In this document: positions 40,441 through 50,253 of the stretch, piece after piece
Numbering within the stretch: position 1 is the stretch's first letter
How the letters are laid out: each line of letters opens with the position of its first letter
Position numbers and translations under genes: made by a program
Assembly: GCF_022803015.1 (NCBI RefSeq)
Contig: NZ_JAFKON010000001.1
Span: forward strand, 744,001-808,000
DNA length: 64,000 bases
DNA from: Arthrobacter humicola
GTDB taxonomy: Bacteria; Actinomycetota; Actinomycetes; Actinomycetales; Micrococcaceae
Direction of reading: 5' to 3'
Notes under the pieces: generated by a model
What the model was told of the DNA's origin: nothing
What the model saw: only the letters and a program-made list of their open reading frames with translations
The model's database searches: none

Positions 40441-40833
40441 CTATTGGCGGTCGTAGGCGGCGGCCAGCAGCTGCACGGCCTCGGCGAAACTGGCGCCCTG
40501 GGCTTTGGCGGCCGCGGCGAACTCGGCGGCGGCGGCGGACAGCGAACTCCAGGCGGCATCGCGGGCACACACCACGGTCCCGTTGCGGCCCTTCGTCACT
40601 ACGACGCCGGCGGCCTCGAGTTCCTTGTAGGCCCGCGCCACGGTGTGCGGGGCGACGCCCAGTTCGCCGGCGAGGCTCCGCACGGCCGGAAGCCTGGTGC
40701 CCGGCGCGAGTGTGCCGTTGTCGGCGCGTTCGATCACGTAGAGCCGCAGCTGTTCGAAGAGCGGGACGGAGCTGGCCGGATTGGTCCGCCAGGATCCGGG
40801 AAAACGCTCCCCCGCGGCGTCCGCGGGGCTCAC
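40441..40833 (-). CDS. GntR-family (YtrA-type) transcriptional regulator
   Basis: 130-aa short GntR regulator. A winged helix spans about 20-90: [40 protein letters not shown] and [20 protein letters not shown]. The small C-terminal part without a ligand-binding domain is typical of the YtrA subfamily, which usually represses an adjacent ABC transporter. Its GTG overlaps the upstream exporter stop by 4 nt, so it is the last gene of the exporter operon and probably autoregulates it. Confidence 0.88.
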   Translation of the reverse strand: MSPADAAGERFPGSWRTNPASSVPLFEQLRLYVIERADNGTLAPGTRLPAVRSLAGELGVAPHTVARAYKELEAAGVVVTKGRNGTVVCARDAAWSSLSAAAAEFAAAAKAQGASFAEAVQLLAAAYDRQ

Positions 40834-42797
40834 TGTTCGGCCTCCTGGACGGCCGGGACCTGTTCGCGGCCGGCGAACTGGGCGTCGTACAAATCCTTGT
40901 AGAGCCCCTGCCGGGCCACCAGCTGCTGGTGGGTGCCGTGTTCAACGATTCGTCCGTGGTCCATGACGAGAATTAGATCAGCGTCCCGGACCGTGGACAA
41001 ACGGTGCGCGATCACGAAGCTTGTGTGACCGTGCCGCAGCCGCTCCATGGCATGCCGGATCTGCACCTCAGTGCGGCTGTCGACGGAGCTCGTCGCCTCA
41101 TCCAGCACCATGATGCTGCGCCCGGCGAGCTGCGCCCGTGCGATCGAGACGAGCTGGCGCTGGCCCCGGCTCAGGGAGTCGCCGTCGTTGCCGAGCATCG
41201 TGGCGTAGCCGGCCGGTAGGGACCGGACAAACTGGTCCACGTGGCTGGCGCGGGCCGCCGCGACGATATCGGCTTCGGTGGCGCCGGGCCGGCCGTATTC
41301 GATGTTCTCCCGGATGCTGCCGGTAAACAGCCAGGCATCCTGCAGGACGATTCCGAAGGCGCGCCGCAGCTCGTCCCGCGGGATGGTGGCGATGTCCGTC
41401 GAGTCCACCAGGATCCGGCCGGAGTCGAGTTCGTAGAAGCGCATCAGAAGGTTGACCAGAGTGGTCTTGCCGGCACCGGTGTGTCCCACGATCGCCACGG
41501 TCTGTCCCGGGTCCACCGTGAAGGAGAGGTCCTTCACCACGGGGGTGCCGGGGCTGTAGCTGAAGCTGACGCGCTCGAACGTGACCCGGCCCGCCACTGC
41601 GCCGGGATCCAGCAGGTCGCCGGGCGTGCCCGGGGCAGGGGCTTTGCGTCCGTTGGAGGATTTGCGCGGGACATGGAGCTTTCGCGCGGCCGTGGCGCCT
41701 TGCAGCTTGCCGGCGCCGTTGGCCGAAACGGCCGGCACGGCCGGCACGGCGCTGTCCGCAGGGATCTCCGGGGCGTCCAGCAGCTCAAACACCCGCTCCG
41801 CCGAGGCCAGGCAGGACTGCACGAGGGTCAGCATGCCGCCGATCTGGCTCACCGGCTGGCTAAAGAGACGGGAGAACTGGACGAAGGCCTGGATGCCGCC
41901 GATTGTCAAGAGCCCCGCGGTGACCTGCAGCGCCCCCACAACAGCAATCGCGATGTAGTTGAGGTTGGCGACAAACACCAGCAGCGGCTGCACGATGCCG
42001 GACAAATACTGGGCGCGGGTGCTCGATCGCGTGAGCTTCTCGTTGCGCTCCCGGAAGCTCGCCGCCGACTCTTCCTGCCGGCCGAAGGCCTTGACCACTT
42101 CATGCCCGGTGAAGAATTCCTCGAGTTGAGCGTGCAGTGCCCCCGTGCTGCTCCACTGCTCCTTGAAGTGCGCCTGGGAGTGCCGGGCCACGAGCACGGT
42201 GATCATCGTGGACACAGGCACCGAGAGGATCGCGATCAGAGCCAGCAGCGGCGAGAGCCACAGCATCATGGCGAGAGCGGCCGAGAGCATCAGGATGGCC
42301 ATGATGAGCTGGTTGAGGAGCTGGTTGAGCGCCTGAGAGATATTGTCGACGTCGTTCGTTGCCCGGCTGAGCACGTCGCCGCGGCGCTGTTCCTCGAAAT
42401 GGCTGGACGGCAGCACATGCAGTTTTTGTTCCACGGAGCCGCGGAGGCCGTAGCTGAGGCGCTGCACCGCGGTGGCGGTCAGGCTGCCCTGGATCCAGCT
42501 GAACAACGATGCCCCGACGTACATGGCCGAAACGGCCAGCAGCCGCTCGGCCAGCTGTTGCTCGTCGAGGGAGCCGCCCAGGAAGCCGTCGACGACGACG
42601 TCGGTGGCGTCGCCCAGCACCTTGGGCGCCGCCACGTTGAGTGTCACGAACGCGCAGGTCGCGGCGATGACGCCGGCCATCCGCCACTTCAGCGGCAGCA
42701 GCAGGCCAAGCAGCCGGGCGGCGGTGTGCCATTTGATGCGCTCCGGCACGCCGGGTCCCGCAACGGTCCCGGCGCGGTGTGCCCGCGCGCGGCTCAT
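40830..42797 (-). CDS. ABC exporter half-transporter (TMD-NBD), catalytic partner
   Basis: 655-aa fused membrane and ATPase protein. Six-helix TMD (about 30-330), long basic Ala/Pro linker (about 345-400, including KLHVPRKSSNGRKAP), then the NBD: Walker A IVGHTGAGKTT, signature LSRGQRQL and Walker B MVLDEATSSVD with the catalytic Glu present. It overlaps the preceding half-transporter by 4 nt (ATGA), giving a heterodimer. Substrate (drug, lipid or peptide) unknown. Confidence 0.9.
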   Translation of the reverse strand: MSRARAHRAGTVAGPGVPERIKWHTAARLLGLLLPLKWRMAGVIAATCAFVTLNVAAPKVLGDATDVVVDGFLGGSLDEQQLAERLLAVSAMYVGASLFSWIQGSLTATAVQRLSYGLRGSVEQKLHVLPSSHFEEQRRGDVLSRATNDVDNISQALNQLLNQLIMAILMLSAALAMMLWLSPLLALIAILSVPVSTMITVLVARHSQAHFKEQWSSTGALHAQLEEFFTGHEVVKAFGRQEESAASFRERNEKLTRSSTRAQYLSGIVQPLLVFVANLNYIAIAVVGALQVTAGLLTIGGIQAFVQFSRLFSQPVSQIGGMLTLVQSCLASAERVFELLDAPEIPADSAVPAVPAVSANGAGKLQGATAARKLHVPRKSSNGRKAPAPGTPGDLLDPGAVAGRVTFERVSFSYSPGTPVVKDLSFTVDPGQTVAIVGHTGAGKTTLVNLLMRFYELDSGRILVDSTDIATIPRDELRRAFGIVLQDAWLFTGSIRENIEYGRPGATEADIVAAARASHVDQFVRSLPAGYATMLGNDGDSLSRGQRQLVSIARAQLAGRSIMVLDEATSSVDSRTEVQIRHAMERLRHGHTSFVIAHRLSTVRDADLILVMDHGRIVEHGTHQQLVARQGLYKDLYDAQFAGREQVPAVQEAEQ

Positions 42798-44581
42798 GGG
42801 GCTTCCTCCAGCACCAGCTGGGACGCGGCAATTTCCTGGTAGCTGGGCGAGGACTCCATGAGTTCGCTGTGCGTGCCCTGTGCGACGACCCGTCCGCCCT
42901 CCAGTACCAGGATCAGCCCGGCGTCCACGATTGTTGACACCCGCTCGGCCACGATCAGCACGGTCGCCGAGCGCAGCAGCGGCTCGATCGCCGCCCGGAG
43001 CCTGATGTCGGTGCCGTAGTCCAGAGCCGAGAAACTGTCGTCGAAGAGGTAGGCAGGGGCCCGCTTGAGCAGGGCCCGCGCGATGCACAGGCGCTGCCGT
43101 TCGCCGCCGGAGAAGTTGGTGCCGCCCTGGCTTACGGGCGTGTCGAGCCCGAGCGGCAGGGCGCGGACAAAGTCGGCGGCCTGGGCAGCTTCGAGCGCCT
43201 GCCATATTTCGGGCTCGTTCGCGGCGGGCGCCCCGAACCGGAGGTTCCCCGCGACCGTGTCCGCGAACAGGTAGGACTGCTGCGGGACTATTGTGATCAG
43301 GCCGCGCAGGACGTCCAGGGGCATCGACCGCACGTTCTCCCCGCCGATGCTGATCTCTCCGGCCGTCGTGTCGAGGAAACGGGGCAGCAGGTTCAGGAGT
43401 GTCGTCTTGCCGCTGCCGGTCGCGCCGATTATCGCCGTCGTGGTGCCGGCCCTGGCGGTGAAGGAGACGCCGTCCAGCACGGGTGCTTCGGCGCCGGGGT
43501 AGGCGAAGGACACGTTCCGGAACTCGACAGCGCCGGAGCGGCCCGGGGCGCCGGCGGTGCCCGCCACACCGGCCCCACCGGCTGGAATGGTGGCAGGGGC
43601 GGCCCCGGCGGGAACGGCCGGATCCGCGATGGCCGGTTCCGTGTCCAGCACCTCGCGGATCCGTTCCGCGCAGGCCGCCGCCCGGGGGGCGGTCATGAAG
43701 ACGTACATTGCCATCATGATGGCAATCAGGATCTGCAGGATGTAGGCGATGAACGCCGTCAGCGCCCCCAGCCGCATTTCGCCGGCGTCGATGCGATGGC
43801 CGCCGAACCACACCACGAACACGGACGAGATGTTGACCACGAACATGATCATCGGCATCATCGCCGCCACCAAGAGGGCGGATTGCAGATTGTTCCGGGT
43901 GAGGTCCTTGTTGGCTTCATCGAACCGGCGGACCTCGTGGTCCTGCCGGACAAAGCCGCGAATGACATTCGCACCGATGATCTGCTCCCGCAGCACCCGG
44001 CCGATCCGGTCCAGGAGGCCCTGGCCCTGGCGGTACAGGGGAATCAGGCGGCGGACGATCACCGTCATGATCACCGTCAGGACCGGGATCACCACGACCA
44101 CAATCCAGGACAGCACCACGTCCTGGTGCACGGCCAGCACGATGCCGCCGATGAAGATCGCCGGCGCGGCAATCAGCATGATGAATATTAGGACGGCGAG
44201 GTTTTGGATCTGCGCGACGTCGTTGGTGGCCCGGGTCACGAGGCTGGGCGCACCGAAAAGGCCCACCTCCTGGGAGGAGAAGGACTGCACCTTCGCGAAG
44301 AGCTCCCCGCGCAGCTGGCCGCCAATCTCCATGGCGACCACGGCGCCCAGATATCCGGCCGCGACGGCCGTGATCACCTGGACGGCAGCGATTCCGGCCA
44401 TCCAGGCCCCGAGGTGGAGGATCTCCCCGGTGTCCCCGCCGATGATGCCGTCGTCAATGATCGCGGCATTCAGGGTGGGCAGGAGCAGGTTGGCGGTGGC
44501 TTGCACGAGCTGCAGCACGACGATGGCCAGCACGGTCCCCTTATGCGCGGACAACAGCCGCGACATCAGGCCTATAAGCAC
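42794..44581 (-). CDS. ABC exporter half-transporter with degenerate ATPase site
   Basis: 595-aa TMD-NBD protein. Six membrane helices in the first ~300 residues, a Gly/Ala-rich linker (about 320-350), then Walker A IGATGSGKTT, signature FSGGERQR and Walker B YLFDDSFSALD, in which the catalytic Glu is Asp. That is the degenerate-site pattern of heterodimeric exporters, the partner carrying the intact Glu. GTG start with GGAGG 4 nt upstream; a TATAAT -10 lies about 70 nt further up. Confidence 0.9.
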   Translation of the reverse strand: MLIGLMSRLLSAHKGTVLAIVVLQLVQATANLLLPTLNAAIIDDGIIGGDTGEILHLGAWMAGIAAVQVITAVAAGYLGAVVAMEIGGQLRGELFAKVQSFSSQEVGLFGAPSLVTRATNDVAQIQNLAVLIFIMLIAAPAIFIGGIVLAVHQDVVLSWIVVVVIPVLTVIMTVIVRRLIPLYRQGQGLLDRIGRVLREQIIGANVIRGFVRQDHEVRRFDEANKDLTRNNLQSALLVAAMMPMIMFVVNISSVFVVWFGGHRIDAGEMRLGALTAFIAYILQILIAIMMAMYVFMTAPRAAACAERIREVLDTEPAIADPAVPAGAAPATIPAGGAGVAGTAGAPGRSGAVEFRNVSFAYPGAEAPVLDGVSFTARAGTTTAIIGATGSGKTTLLNLLPRFLDTTAGEISIGGENVRSMPLDVLRGLITIVPQQSYLFADTVAGNLRFGAPAANEPEIWQALEAAQAADFVRALPLGLDTPVSQGGTNFSGGERQRLCIARALLKRAPAYLFDDSFSALDYGTDIRLRAAIEPLLRSATVLIVAERVSTIVDAGLILVLEGGRVVAQGTHSELMESSPSYQEIAASQLVLEEAP

Positions 44582-44650
44582 TGAACCTCCATTACTAGCC
44601 CAGGGCCCGGAATGGTGATCAGCTTAACGGCCGCCCCACACCGCCACGTC

Positions 44651-44656
44651 ATTATA
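44651..44656 (-). promoter_or_regulatory. TATAAT -10 element of the ABC exporter-gntR operon
   Basis: Perfect -10 consensus on the minus strand, giving a leader of about 60 nt. No recognisable -35, which suits a promoter depending on or controlled by a GntR regulator. Confidence 0.6.
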
Positions 44657-44700
44657 AGCCCCCTTCAGGAGTGCTTCGTGTCATGCGGCAGACACGCCGC

Positions 44701-45480
44701 CTACCCGGTTTTCTGCGCCACCGCGAACGTGCGGCGGAACGGGAAGACCGTCCCGTGCCGGCCTGCCGGATATGCGTCGTCCAGCCGTGCCGAATACTCG
44801 GCCTCGAACTCCCTGGCCTCGTCGTCGGGGAGGGCCGCGAGGACCGGCCTGAGTCCGGTACCGCGGACCCACTCCAAAACGGGGTCGGCGCCCGGGAGCA
44901 GCTGAAGGTACGTGGTCTCCCAGGCGTCGGCGGCACAACCGGCGTCGAGCATGATCTCCAGATATTCCGATGCCTCCCCCACCACGTCGTCGTGGCGGAG
45001 CACCCCGGCGAGCCGCCCCGCCCAGGCCGGGGAATCGGCCAGCTCCCGCATCAGGGTGTGCGACGGGGCGTTGAAGTTCCCCGGCACTTGCAGCGCGAAC
45101 CAGGCGCCCGGCTTGAGGGCATCGAGCCATAGTGGCAGGAGCTTTCGGTGGCCGGGCACCCACTGCAGGGCCGCGTTGGTGACCACCACGTCCGTGTCCC
45201 CGGACGGCAGCCAGTGCTCAATGTCGGCAAGCTCGTAGGAAAGATTGGCCGCCGCGGCTGCGTGGTCCTTGGAAGTGGCCAGCATTTCCGGCGACGAATC
45301 CAGACCCACCACCTTCGCGCCCGGCCAGCGGTCCGCGAGCGTCGCGGTCAGGTTGCCGGGACCGCAGCCGAGGTCCACCACGTGCCGCGGGGCTTCGGCG
45401 TGAATCCGACCGGTCAGATCAAAAAATGGTCTGTCCCGGTAGTCCCCGAACTGCACATATTTCTCCGGATCCCACTTCAT
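44701..45480 (-). CDS. tam: Trans-aconitate 2-methyltransferase-like SAM methyltransferase
   Basis: 259-aa class I methyltransferase. Seen: the Tam-like N-terminus MKWDPEKYVQFGDYRDRP, SAM motif I HVVDLGCGPGNLT (33-45), motif II KVVGLDSSPEML and NAALQWVPGHRKLLP. These match trans-aconitate methyltransferases, which detoxify trans-aconitate by monomethyl ester formation. ATG with GGAGG 5 nt upstream. It is divergent from the DUF3516 helicase gene. Confidence 0.88.
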   Translation of the reverse strand: MKWDPEKYVQFGDYRDRPFFDLTGRIHAEAPRHVVDLGCGPGNLTATLADRWPGAKVVGLDSSPEMLATSKDHAAAAANLSYELADIEHWLPSGDTDVVVTNAALQWVPGHRKLLPLWLDALKPGAWFALQVPGNFNAPSHTLMRELADSPAWAGRLAGVLRHDDVVGEASEYLEIMLDAGCAADAWETTYLQLLPGADPVLEWVRGTGLRPVLAALPDDEAREFEAEYSARLDDAYPAGRHGTVFPFRRTFAVAQKTG

Positions 45481-45622
45481 GGCTGCCTCCAGTTCCCGGC
45501 ACATTGTCCTAACCGAAGCCTAGTCCCGGCCCGAGGGCCAGCCAAGGAAGCCGCCTGCGCTGCGGGCGGCTCACGGCGCGCGCCCTGCACTGCGTGCGGT
45601 GCCGCGGCTACCACACGGGCAC

Positions 45623-45628
45623 TAAGCT
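45623..45628 (+). promoter_or_regulatory. -10 element of the DUF3516 helicase gene
   Basis: TAAGCT with 8 nt to the ATG and no ribosome binding site; predicted leaderless or nearly so. Confidence 0.4.
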
Positions 45629-45636
45629 GGACAGCA

Positions 45637-48183
45637 ATGAAACTCGTTGATCAGCTCCCCGCCCCGGCCGCCCGTATCCCCGGCAGGACGGGCCTGGACC
45701 CGGACGAGCTCTACACCCGGTTTGTCGAGTGGACCGAGACCCGCGGCCTTGCCCTGTACACCGCCCAGGACGAGGCGATCATGGAGCTGGCCGCCGGCTC
45801 AAACGTCATCCTGGCCACCCCGACCGGGTCCGGGAAATCCCTCGTGGCCATCGCCGCGCACTTCCAGGCCATGGCCCGCGGGCAGCGGAGCTACTACACC
45901 GCCCCGATCAAGGCCCTCGTCTCGGAAAAGTTCTTCGCCCTCTGTGAGATCTTCGGCGCCGACAACGTTGGCATGATCACCGGCGACTCCGGCGTGAACC
46001 AGGACGCCCCGATCATCTGCTGCACGGCCGAGATCCTGGCCAACATCGCCCTGCGTGAAGGTTCTGCGGCGCAGCTCGGTGCCGTGATCATGGACGAGTT
46101 CCACTTCTACGCGGACCCGCAGCGCGGCTGGGCGTGGCAGGTGCCGCTGCTTGAACTGCCCCAGGCGCAGTTCCTGCTGATGTCGGCGACGCTCGGCGAT
46201 GTCAGCCGGTTCGAGGACGGCCTCAGCGACCTGACCGGCCGCACGACGACGACCGTCAGTTCCGCGGAACGCCCCATCCCGCTGCACTACTACTACGAAC
46301 AGACCCCGGTGCACGAGACCCTTGAGGAGCTGCTCGCCACCAAGCAGGTCCCGGTCTACGTGGTCCACTTCAGCCAGGTCGAGGCGATCGACCGGGCCCA
46401 GAACCTGATGAGCATCAACGTCTGCACCCGCGAGGAAAAAGACAAGATTGCCGAGCTCATTGCCGGGTTCCGCTTCGCAGCAGGCTTCGGCAAGACCCTC
46501 AACCGCCTGGTCCGGCACGGGATCGGCGTTCACCACGCCGGCATGCTGCCGAAGTACCGCCGGCTGGTCGAACAGCTTGCCCAGGCCGGCCTGCTGAAGG
46601 TCATCTGCGGCACGGATACGCTCGGGGTGGGCATCAACGTGCCCATCCGCACTGTGCTGCTCACAGCCCTGAGCAAATACGACGGCGTCCGCACCCGGCT
46701 GCTGAACTCCCGTGAGTTCCACCAGATCGCCGGCCGCGCCGGCCGCGCCGGCTATGACACCGCCGGAACCGTGGTGGTCCAGGCCCCGGAGCACGTGACG
46801 GAAAACGTGAAGGCGATGGCCAAAGCCACGGCCAAGTTCGGCGACGACCAGAAGAAGCTGCGCCAGGTGGTCAAGAAGAAGCCCCCGGAAGGCTTCGTGT
46901 CCTGGGGCGAACCGACGTACAAGCGGCTGGTCGAGTCCGTTCCCGATCCGCTGACCTCGAGTTTCACCGTGACGCATGCGATGCTGATGAACCTGATGGA
47001 ACGCCCCGGCGACCCGTTCCAGGCCGCCCGCCGCCTGCTCACCGAAAACCACGAGACCCGTCCGGCCCAGCTGCGGCTCATGAAGAAGGCCCTGGGAATC
47101 TACCGCGAGCTGCTCGCGGCCGGCGTCGTGGAGCGGATCCCGGCCGCGGAGCAGGGTGCCGACGGCCGCACGGTCCGGCTCACGGTCCATCTGCAGGCAA
47201 ACTTTGCCCTCAACCAGCCGCTGTCCCCGTTCGCGCTGGCGGCGCTGGAGCTGCTGGACCCGGAGTCGCCGTCGTACGCCCTGGACGTGGTGTCGGTGAT
47301 CGAGGCCACCCTGGAGAAGCCGCGGCAGATCCTCTCGGCACAGCAGAAGAAGGCGCGCGGCGAGGCGATCGCGGCGATGAAGGCCGACGGCATCGAGTAC
47401 GACCAGCGGATGGCGATGCTCGAGGAGGTCACCTACCCGCAGCCGCTCGCCGAGATCCTCGGCGAGGCCTTCGACGTCTACCGCAAGGCCGCGCCGTGGA
47501 TCGGCGACTTCGAGCTCGCGCCCAAGTCCGTGGTCCGGGACATGTACGAGCGCGCCATGAACTTCGGCGAGTTCGTCCAGTTCTACGGCCTCGCCCGCTC
47601 GGAGGGGATCGTGCTGCGCTACCTCGCCGACGGTTTCAAGGCGCTCCGCCAGACGGTCCCGCAGGATGCCCTCCGCGAGGACCTGGAGGACCTCATCGCC
47701 TGGCTGGGCGAACTGGTCCGGCAGGTGGACTCCAGCCTGCTGGACGAATGGGAAGAGCTCACTTCCGGCGCGGCGCCCACACCGCATGACGCTCCCCCGC
47801 CCCCGCCGCCGTCGCTGACCTCCAACATCCGGGCCTTCCGGGTGATGGTGCGCAACGAGATGTTCCGCCGCGTGGAGCTGTTCGCCGATGAGGCCGCCAC
47901 CGCCCTGGGCGAGCTCGACGCCGGCTCCGGCTGGGACGCCGAGCGCTGGGAAGATGCCCTCGATGACTACTTTGATGAGCACAACGACATCGGCACCGGA
48001 CCGGATGCCCGCGGTCCCGGGCTGCTGATCATCACCGAGGAACCCGGGGTGTGGAAGGTGCGGCAGATCTTCGATGACCCCGCCCGCAACCACGACTGGG
48101 GCATCTCCGCCGACGTCGACCTGGCGGCCTCGGACGAGTCCGGGACCGCCGTCGTCCGCGTCACGGACGTCAACCGGCTCTAA
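45637..48183 (+). CDS. DEAD/DEAH-box RNA helicase with DUF3516
   Basis: 848-aa superfamily 2 helicase related to the Ski2/HelY group. Seen: Q-like region, Walker A ILATPTGSGKS (58-68), Walker B MDEFHFY (DEFH 153-156), MSATLGD, and motif VI HQIAGRAGRAGYD. The C-terminal third matches the DUF3516 domain of actinobacterial helicases, ending in a regular acidic region. Target RNA or DNA unknown. ATG start supported by a -10 box 8 nt upstream. Confidence 0.9.
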   Translation: MKLVDQLPAPAARIPGRTGLDPDELYTRFVEWTETRGLALYTAQDEAIMELAAGSNVILATPTGSGKSLVAIAAHFQAMARGQRSYYTAPIKALVSEKFFALCEIFGADNVGMITGDSGVNQDAPIICCTAEILANIALREGSAAQLGAVIMDEFHFYADPQRGWAWQVPLLELPQAQFLLMSATLGDVSRFEDGLSDLTGRTTTTVSSAERPIPLHYYYEQTPVHETLEELLATKQVPVYVVHFSQVEAIDRAQNLMSINVCTREEKDKIAELIAGFRFAAGFGKTLNRLVRHGIGVHHAGMLPKYRRLVEQLAQAGLLKVICGTDTLGVGINVPIRTVLLTALSKYDGVRTRLLNSREFHQIAGRAGRAGYDTAGTVVVQAPEHVTENVKAMAKATAKFGDDQKKLRQVVKKKPPEGFVSWGEPTYKRLVESVPDPLTSSFTVTHAMLMNLMERPGDPFQAARRLLTENHETRPAQLRLMKKALGIYRELLAAGVVERIPAAEQGADGRTVRLTVHLQANFALNQPLSPFALAALELLDPESPSYALDVVSVIEATLEKPRQILSAQQKKARGEAIAAMKADGIEYDQRMAMLEEVTYPQPLAEILGEAFDVYRKAAPWIGDFELAPKSVVRDMYERAMNFGEFVQFYGLARSEGIVLRYLADGFKALRQTVPQDALREDLEDLIAWLGELVRQVDSSLLDEWEELTSGAAPTPHDAPPPPPPSLTSNIRAFRVMVRNEMFRRVELFADEAATALGELDAGSGWDAERWEDALDDYFDEHNDIGTGPDARGPGLLIITEEPGVWKVRQIFDDPARNHDWGISADVDLAASDESGTAVVRVTDVNRL

Positions 48184-48213
48184 GCGGGACGGCACGGGGC
48201 GGGACGGCACGGG
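48184..48213 (+). repeat. 15-bp tandem duplication directly after the helicase stop
   Basis: gcgggacggcacggg repeated perfectly, starting at the first base after the TAA. Confidence 0.85.
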
Positions 48214-48263
48214 GGCGGCCGTCGCCGGCGCCGGTACCCCAGCCTGGGCCATCGCGCCGCGGG

Positions 48264-48269
48264 TAAACT
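48264..48269 (+). promoter_or_regulatory. -10 element of GNAT gene (leaderless)
   Basis: TAAACT with exactly 6 nt to the ATG at 48276; no ribosome binding site. Confidence 0.55.
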
Positions 48270-48275
48270 CGGACA

Positions 48276-48812
48276 ATGAGTGTAATCCGGCCTGCCACGG
48301 CGCATGACGTTCCTGCCATCCTGCAGATGATCCACGAGCTCGCCCTCTACGAGAAGGAACCGGACGCCGTCCGGAACACCCCCGGGATGCTTACCGAGGT
48401 CCTCTTTGGCGAGCATCCCAAGGTCTTCGCCACCATGGCGGAGAACTCCGCGGGCGAGGTCCGCGGCTTCGCCCTCTGGTTCCTGAACTACTCCACGTGG
48501 GAGGGCGTCCACGGGATCTACCTCGAGGACCTCTACGTCCGGCCGGAGGCCCGCGGCGAGGGCCACGGCAAGGCACTGCTGCAGCACCTGGCGGGGACCG
48601 CCGTCGACCGGGGCTACGCGCGCGTCGAATGGAGTGTCCTGGACTGGAACGAGCCCTCCATCAACTTCTACAAGAAGCTCGGCGCCCTGCCGATGGAGGA
48701 ATGGTCCACCTTCCGCCTCACCGGAGCGGCGCTGACGGCCTTCGGCAGCCGCCCGGCAGTTGCCGGCGCCGGCTCCAGCTCGGGTTCCCGCGAGGCGGCA
48801 ACCCGTGGCTGA
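48276..48812 (+). CDS. GNAT acetyltransferase, diamine/SSAT-like
   Basis: 178-aa acetyl-CoA-dependent acetyltransferase. The core resembles the spermidine/spermine N1-acetyltransferase family: HELALYEKEPDAV, GIYLEDLYVRPEARGEGHG (acetyl-CoA binding R-x2-G-x-G) and DWNEPSINFYKKLGA. The last ~25 residues are Ala/Ser/Gly-rich and probably disordered. Leaderless start supported by the -10 box. The S33 hydrolase gene overlaps its end by 8 nt. Polyamine substrate is an inference from family resemblance. Confidence 0.85.
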   Translation: MSVIRPATAHDVPAILQMIHELALYEKEPDAVRNTPGMLTEVLFGEHPKVFATMAENSAGEVRGFALWFLNYSTWEGVHGIYLEDLYVRPEARGEGHGKALLQHLAGTAVDRGYARVEWSVLDWNEPSINFYKKLGALPMEEWSTFRLTGAALTAFGSRPAVAGAGSSSGSREAATRG

Positions 48813-50190
48813 TCTCCCAATGACGGGGCTCATGGGAGCCTCCCTGCTGGAGACTGCCTCCAGCGACGGGCGCAAAGTTCCGCACAGCGTCCGGGCGCGC
48901 CACACCTACCGGGGAATGCGGACCGCGGAACACTACTTCCAGGTCCCCCTGGACCACTTCAGCGAGGCGGGGCGCCGCGGCGAAACCATCTCCGTGTTCG
49001 CCCGCGAATACGTGTCCACCGAACACAGCGAGGCTGAGGCCGCCGGGCTTCCCTGGCTGCTTTTCCTGCAGGGCGGTCCCGGCGGGCGTGGAAACCGGTT
49101 CCCGTCGCTGGGTGGGTGGAGCAAGGCCGCCGCGAAGGACTTCCGGATCCTCATGCTGGACCAGCGCGGCACCGGCCTGTCCTCGCCCGTCGACCGCAAT
49201 ACGCTGCCGCTGCGCGGCACCGACGCGGAGCAGGCTGACTACCTGACGCACTTCCGCGCCGACTCGATCGTCGCCGACGCCGAGGCGATCAGGGCAGCCC
49301 TGGACTCCGCCCCCTGGACTATCTACGGCCAGAGCTACGGCGGATTCTGCGCGCTCAGCTACCTTTCCTTCGCCCCCGAGGGGCTGCGCGAGGTCCTCGT
49401 GACGGGCGGGCTGGCCCCGCTGGGCGGCTCCGCCGACCGTGTGTACCGGGCCACGTTCCAGCGGGTCGCGGCCCGGAACGCCGAATACTTTGACTGGTAT
49501 CCCGAGGACCGGGCCATCGTCACCCGGATCGCCCGGCACCTGCGGGAAACGGAGGAGGTCCTGCCCGACGGCGGCCGGCTCACGGTCGAACGGTTCCAGA
49601 TGGTGGGCTCGTTCCTGGGCGGCAACACCCGGGTGGACGCACTGCACCACCTGCTCGAGGACGCCTTCGTGGCCACACCGGGCGGCGACCGTCTCTCCGA
49701 CGCCTTCCTGGAGCAGGTCAGGGGCCTCGTGTCCCGGGCCGCGAACCCGTTGTACGCGTTGATGCACGAATCCATTTACGGCCAGGACGGTGCCACGAAC
49801 TGGGCCGCCTGGCGCGTGCTGGAGGAATTCCCCGAGTTCCGCCCCGACGCCGGCGAACCGCTTCTGACCGGGGAAATGGTGTACCCCTGGTATTTCGAGC
49901 AGGACCCGGCCCTGCACCCGCTGCAGGACGTGGCCCGGCTCCTGGCCGAAAAGGACGACTGGGCACCCCTCTACGACCCGGAGCGACTGGCGCTGAACAC
50001 CGTGCCCGTCGCCGCGGCCGTCTACACCGACGACATCTACGTGGACCGGGAGCTGTCCCTGGAGACGGCGGCCGCGGTCCGGGGCCTGCAGGTCTGGGAA
50101 ACCGGAGACTTCCACCACGACGGCATCGCGGACGACGGCGAGGCGATCTTCGGGCGCCTGCTGGGGATGGCCCGTTCCGCCCGACGGTGA
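48805..50190 (+). CDS. S33-family alpha/beta hydrolase (proline iminopeptidase-like)
   Basis: 461-aa alpha/beta hydrolase. Seen: oxyanion motif FLQGGPGG (GGPG 90-93), LDQRGTGLSSPV, nucleophile elbow YGQSYGG (S177) and a C-terminal His in GDFHHDGI. GGPG plus DQRGxGxS is characteristic of prolyl aminopeptidases (S33); the length matches the longer actinobacterial members. GTG start with GAGG about 9 nt upstream; translationally coupled to the preceding acetyltransferase gene. Confidence 0.87.
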   Translation: MADLPMTGLMGASLLETASSDGRKVPHSVRARHTYRGMRTAEHYFQVPLDHFSEAGRRGETISVFAREYVSTEHSEAEAAGLPWLLFLQGGPGGRGNRFPSLGGWSKAAAKDFRILMLDQRGTGLSSPVDRNTLPLRGTDAEQADYLTHFRADSIVADAEAIRAALDSAPWTIYGQSYGGFCALSYLSFAPEGLREVLVTGGLAPLGGSADRVYRATFQRVAARNAEYFDWYPEDRAIVTRIARHLRETEEVLPDGGRLTVERFQMVGSFLGGNTRVDALHHLLEDAFVATPGGDRLSDAFLEQVRGLVSRAANPLYALMHESIYGQDGATNWAAWRVLEEFPEFRPDAGEPLLTGEMVYPWYFEQDPALHPLQDVARLLAEKDDWAPLYDPERLALNTVPVAAAVYTDDIYVDRELSLETAAAVRGLQVWETGDFHHDGIADDGEAIFGRLLGMARSARR

Positions 50191-50224
50191 CCCGGCCGCA
50201 GCCAGGCACGGGGCCGATGGCGCC

Positions 50225-50253
50225 CGGCTTAGCAGGTACGGCTTAGACAGGTA
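50225..50253. repeat. 14/15-bp tandem duplication before a terminator
   Basis: cggcttagcaggta followed by cggcttagacaggta, between the S33 hydrolase stop and the next hairpin; the third cggc begins the hairpin region. Confidence 0.7.
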
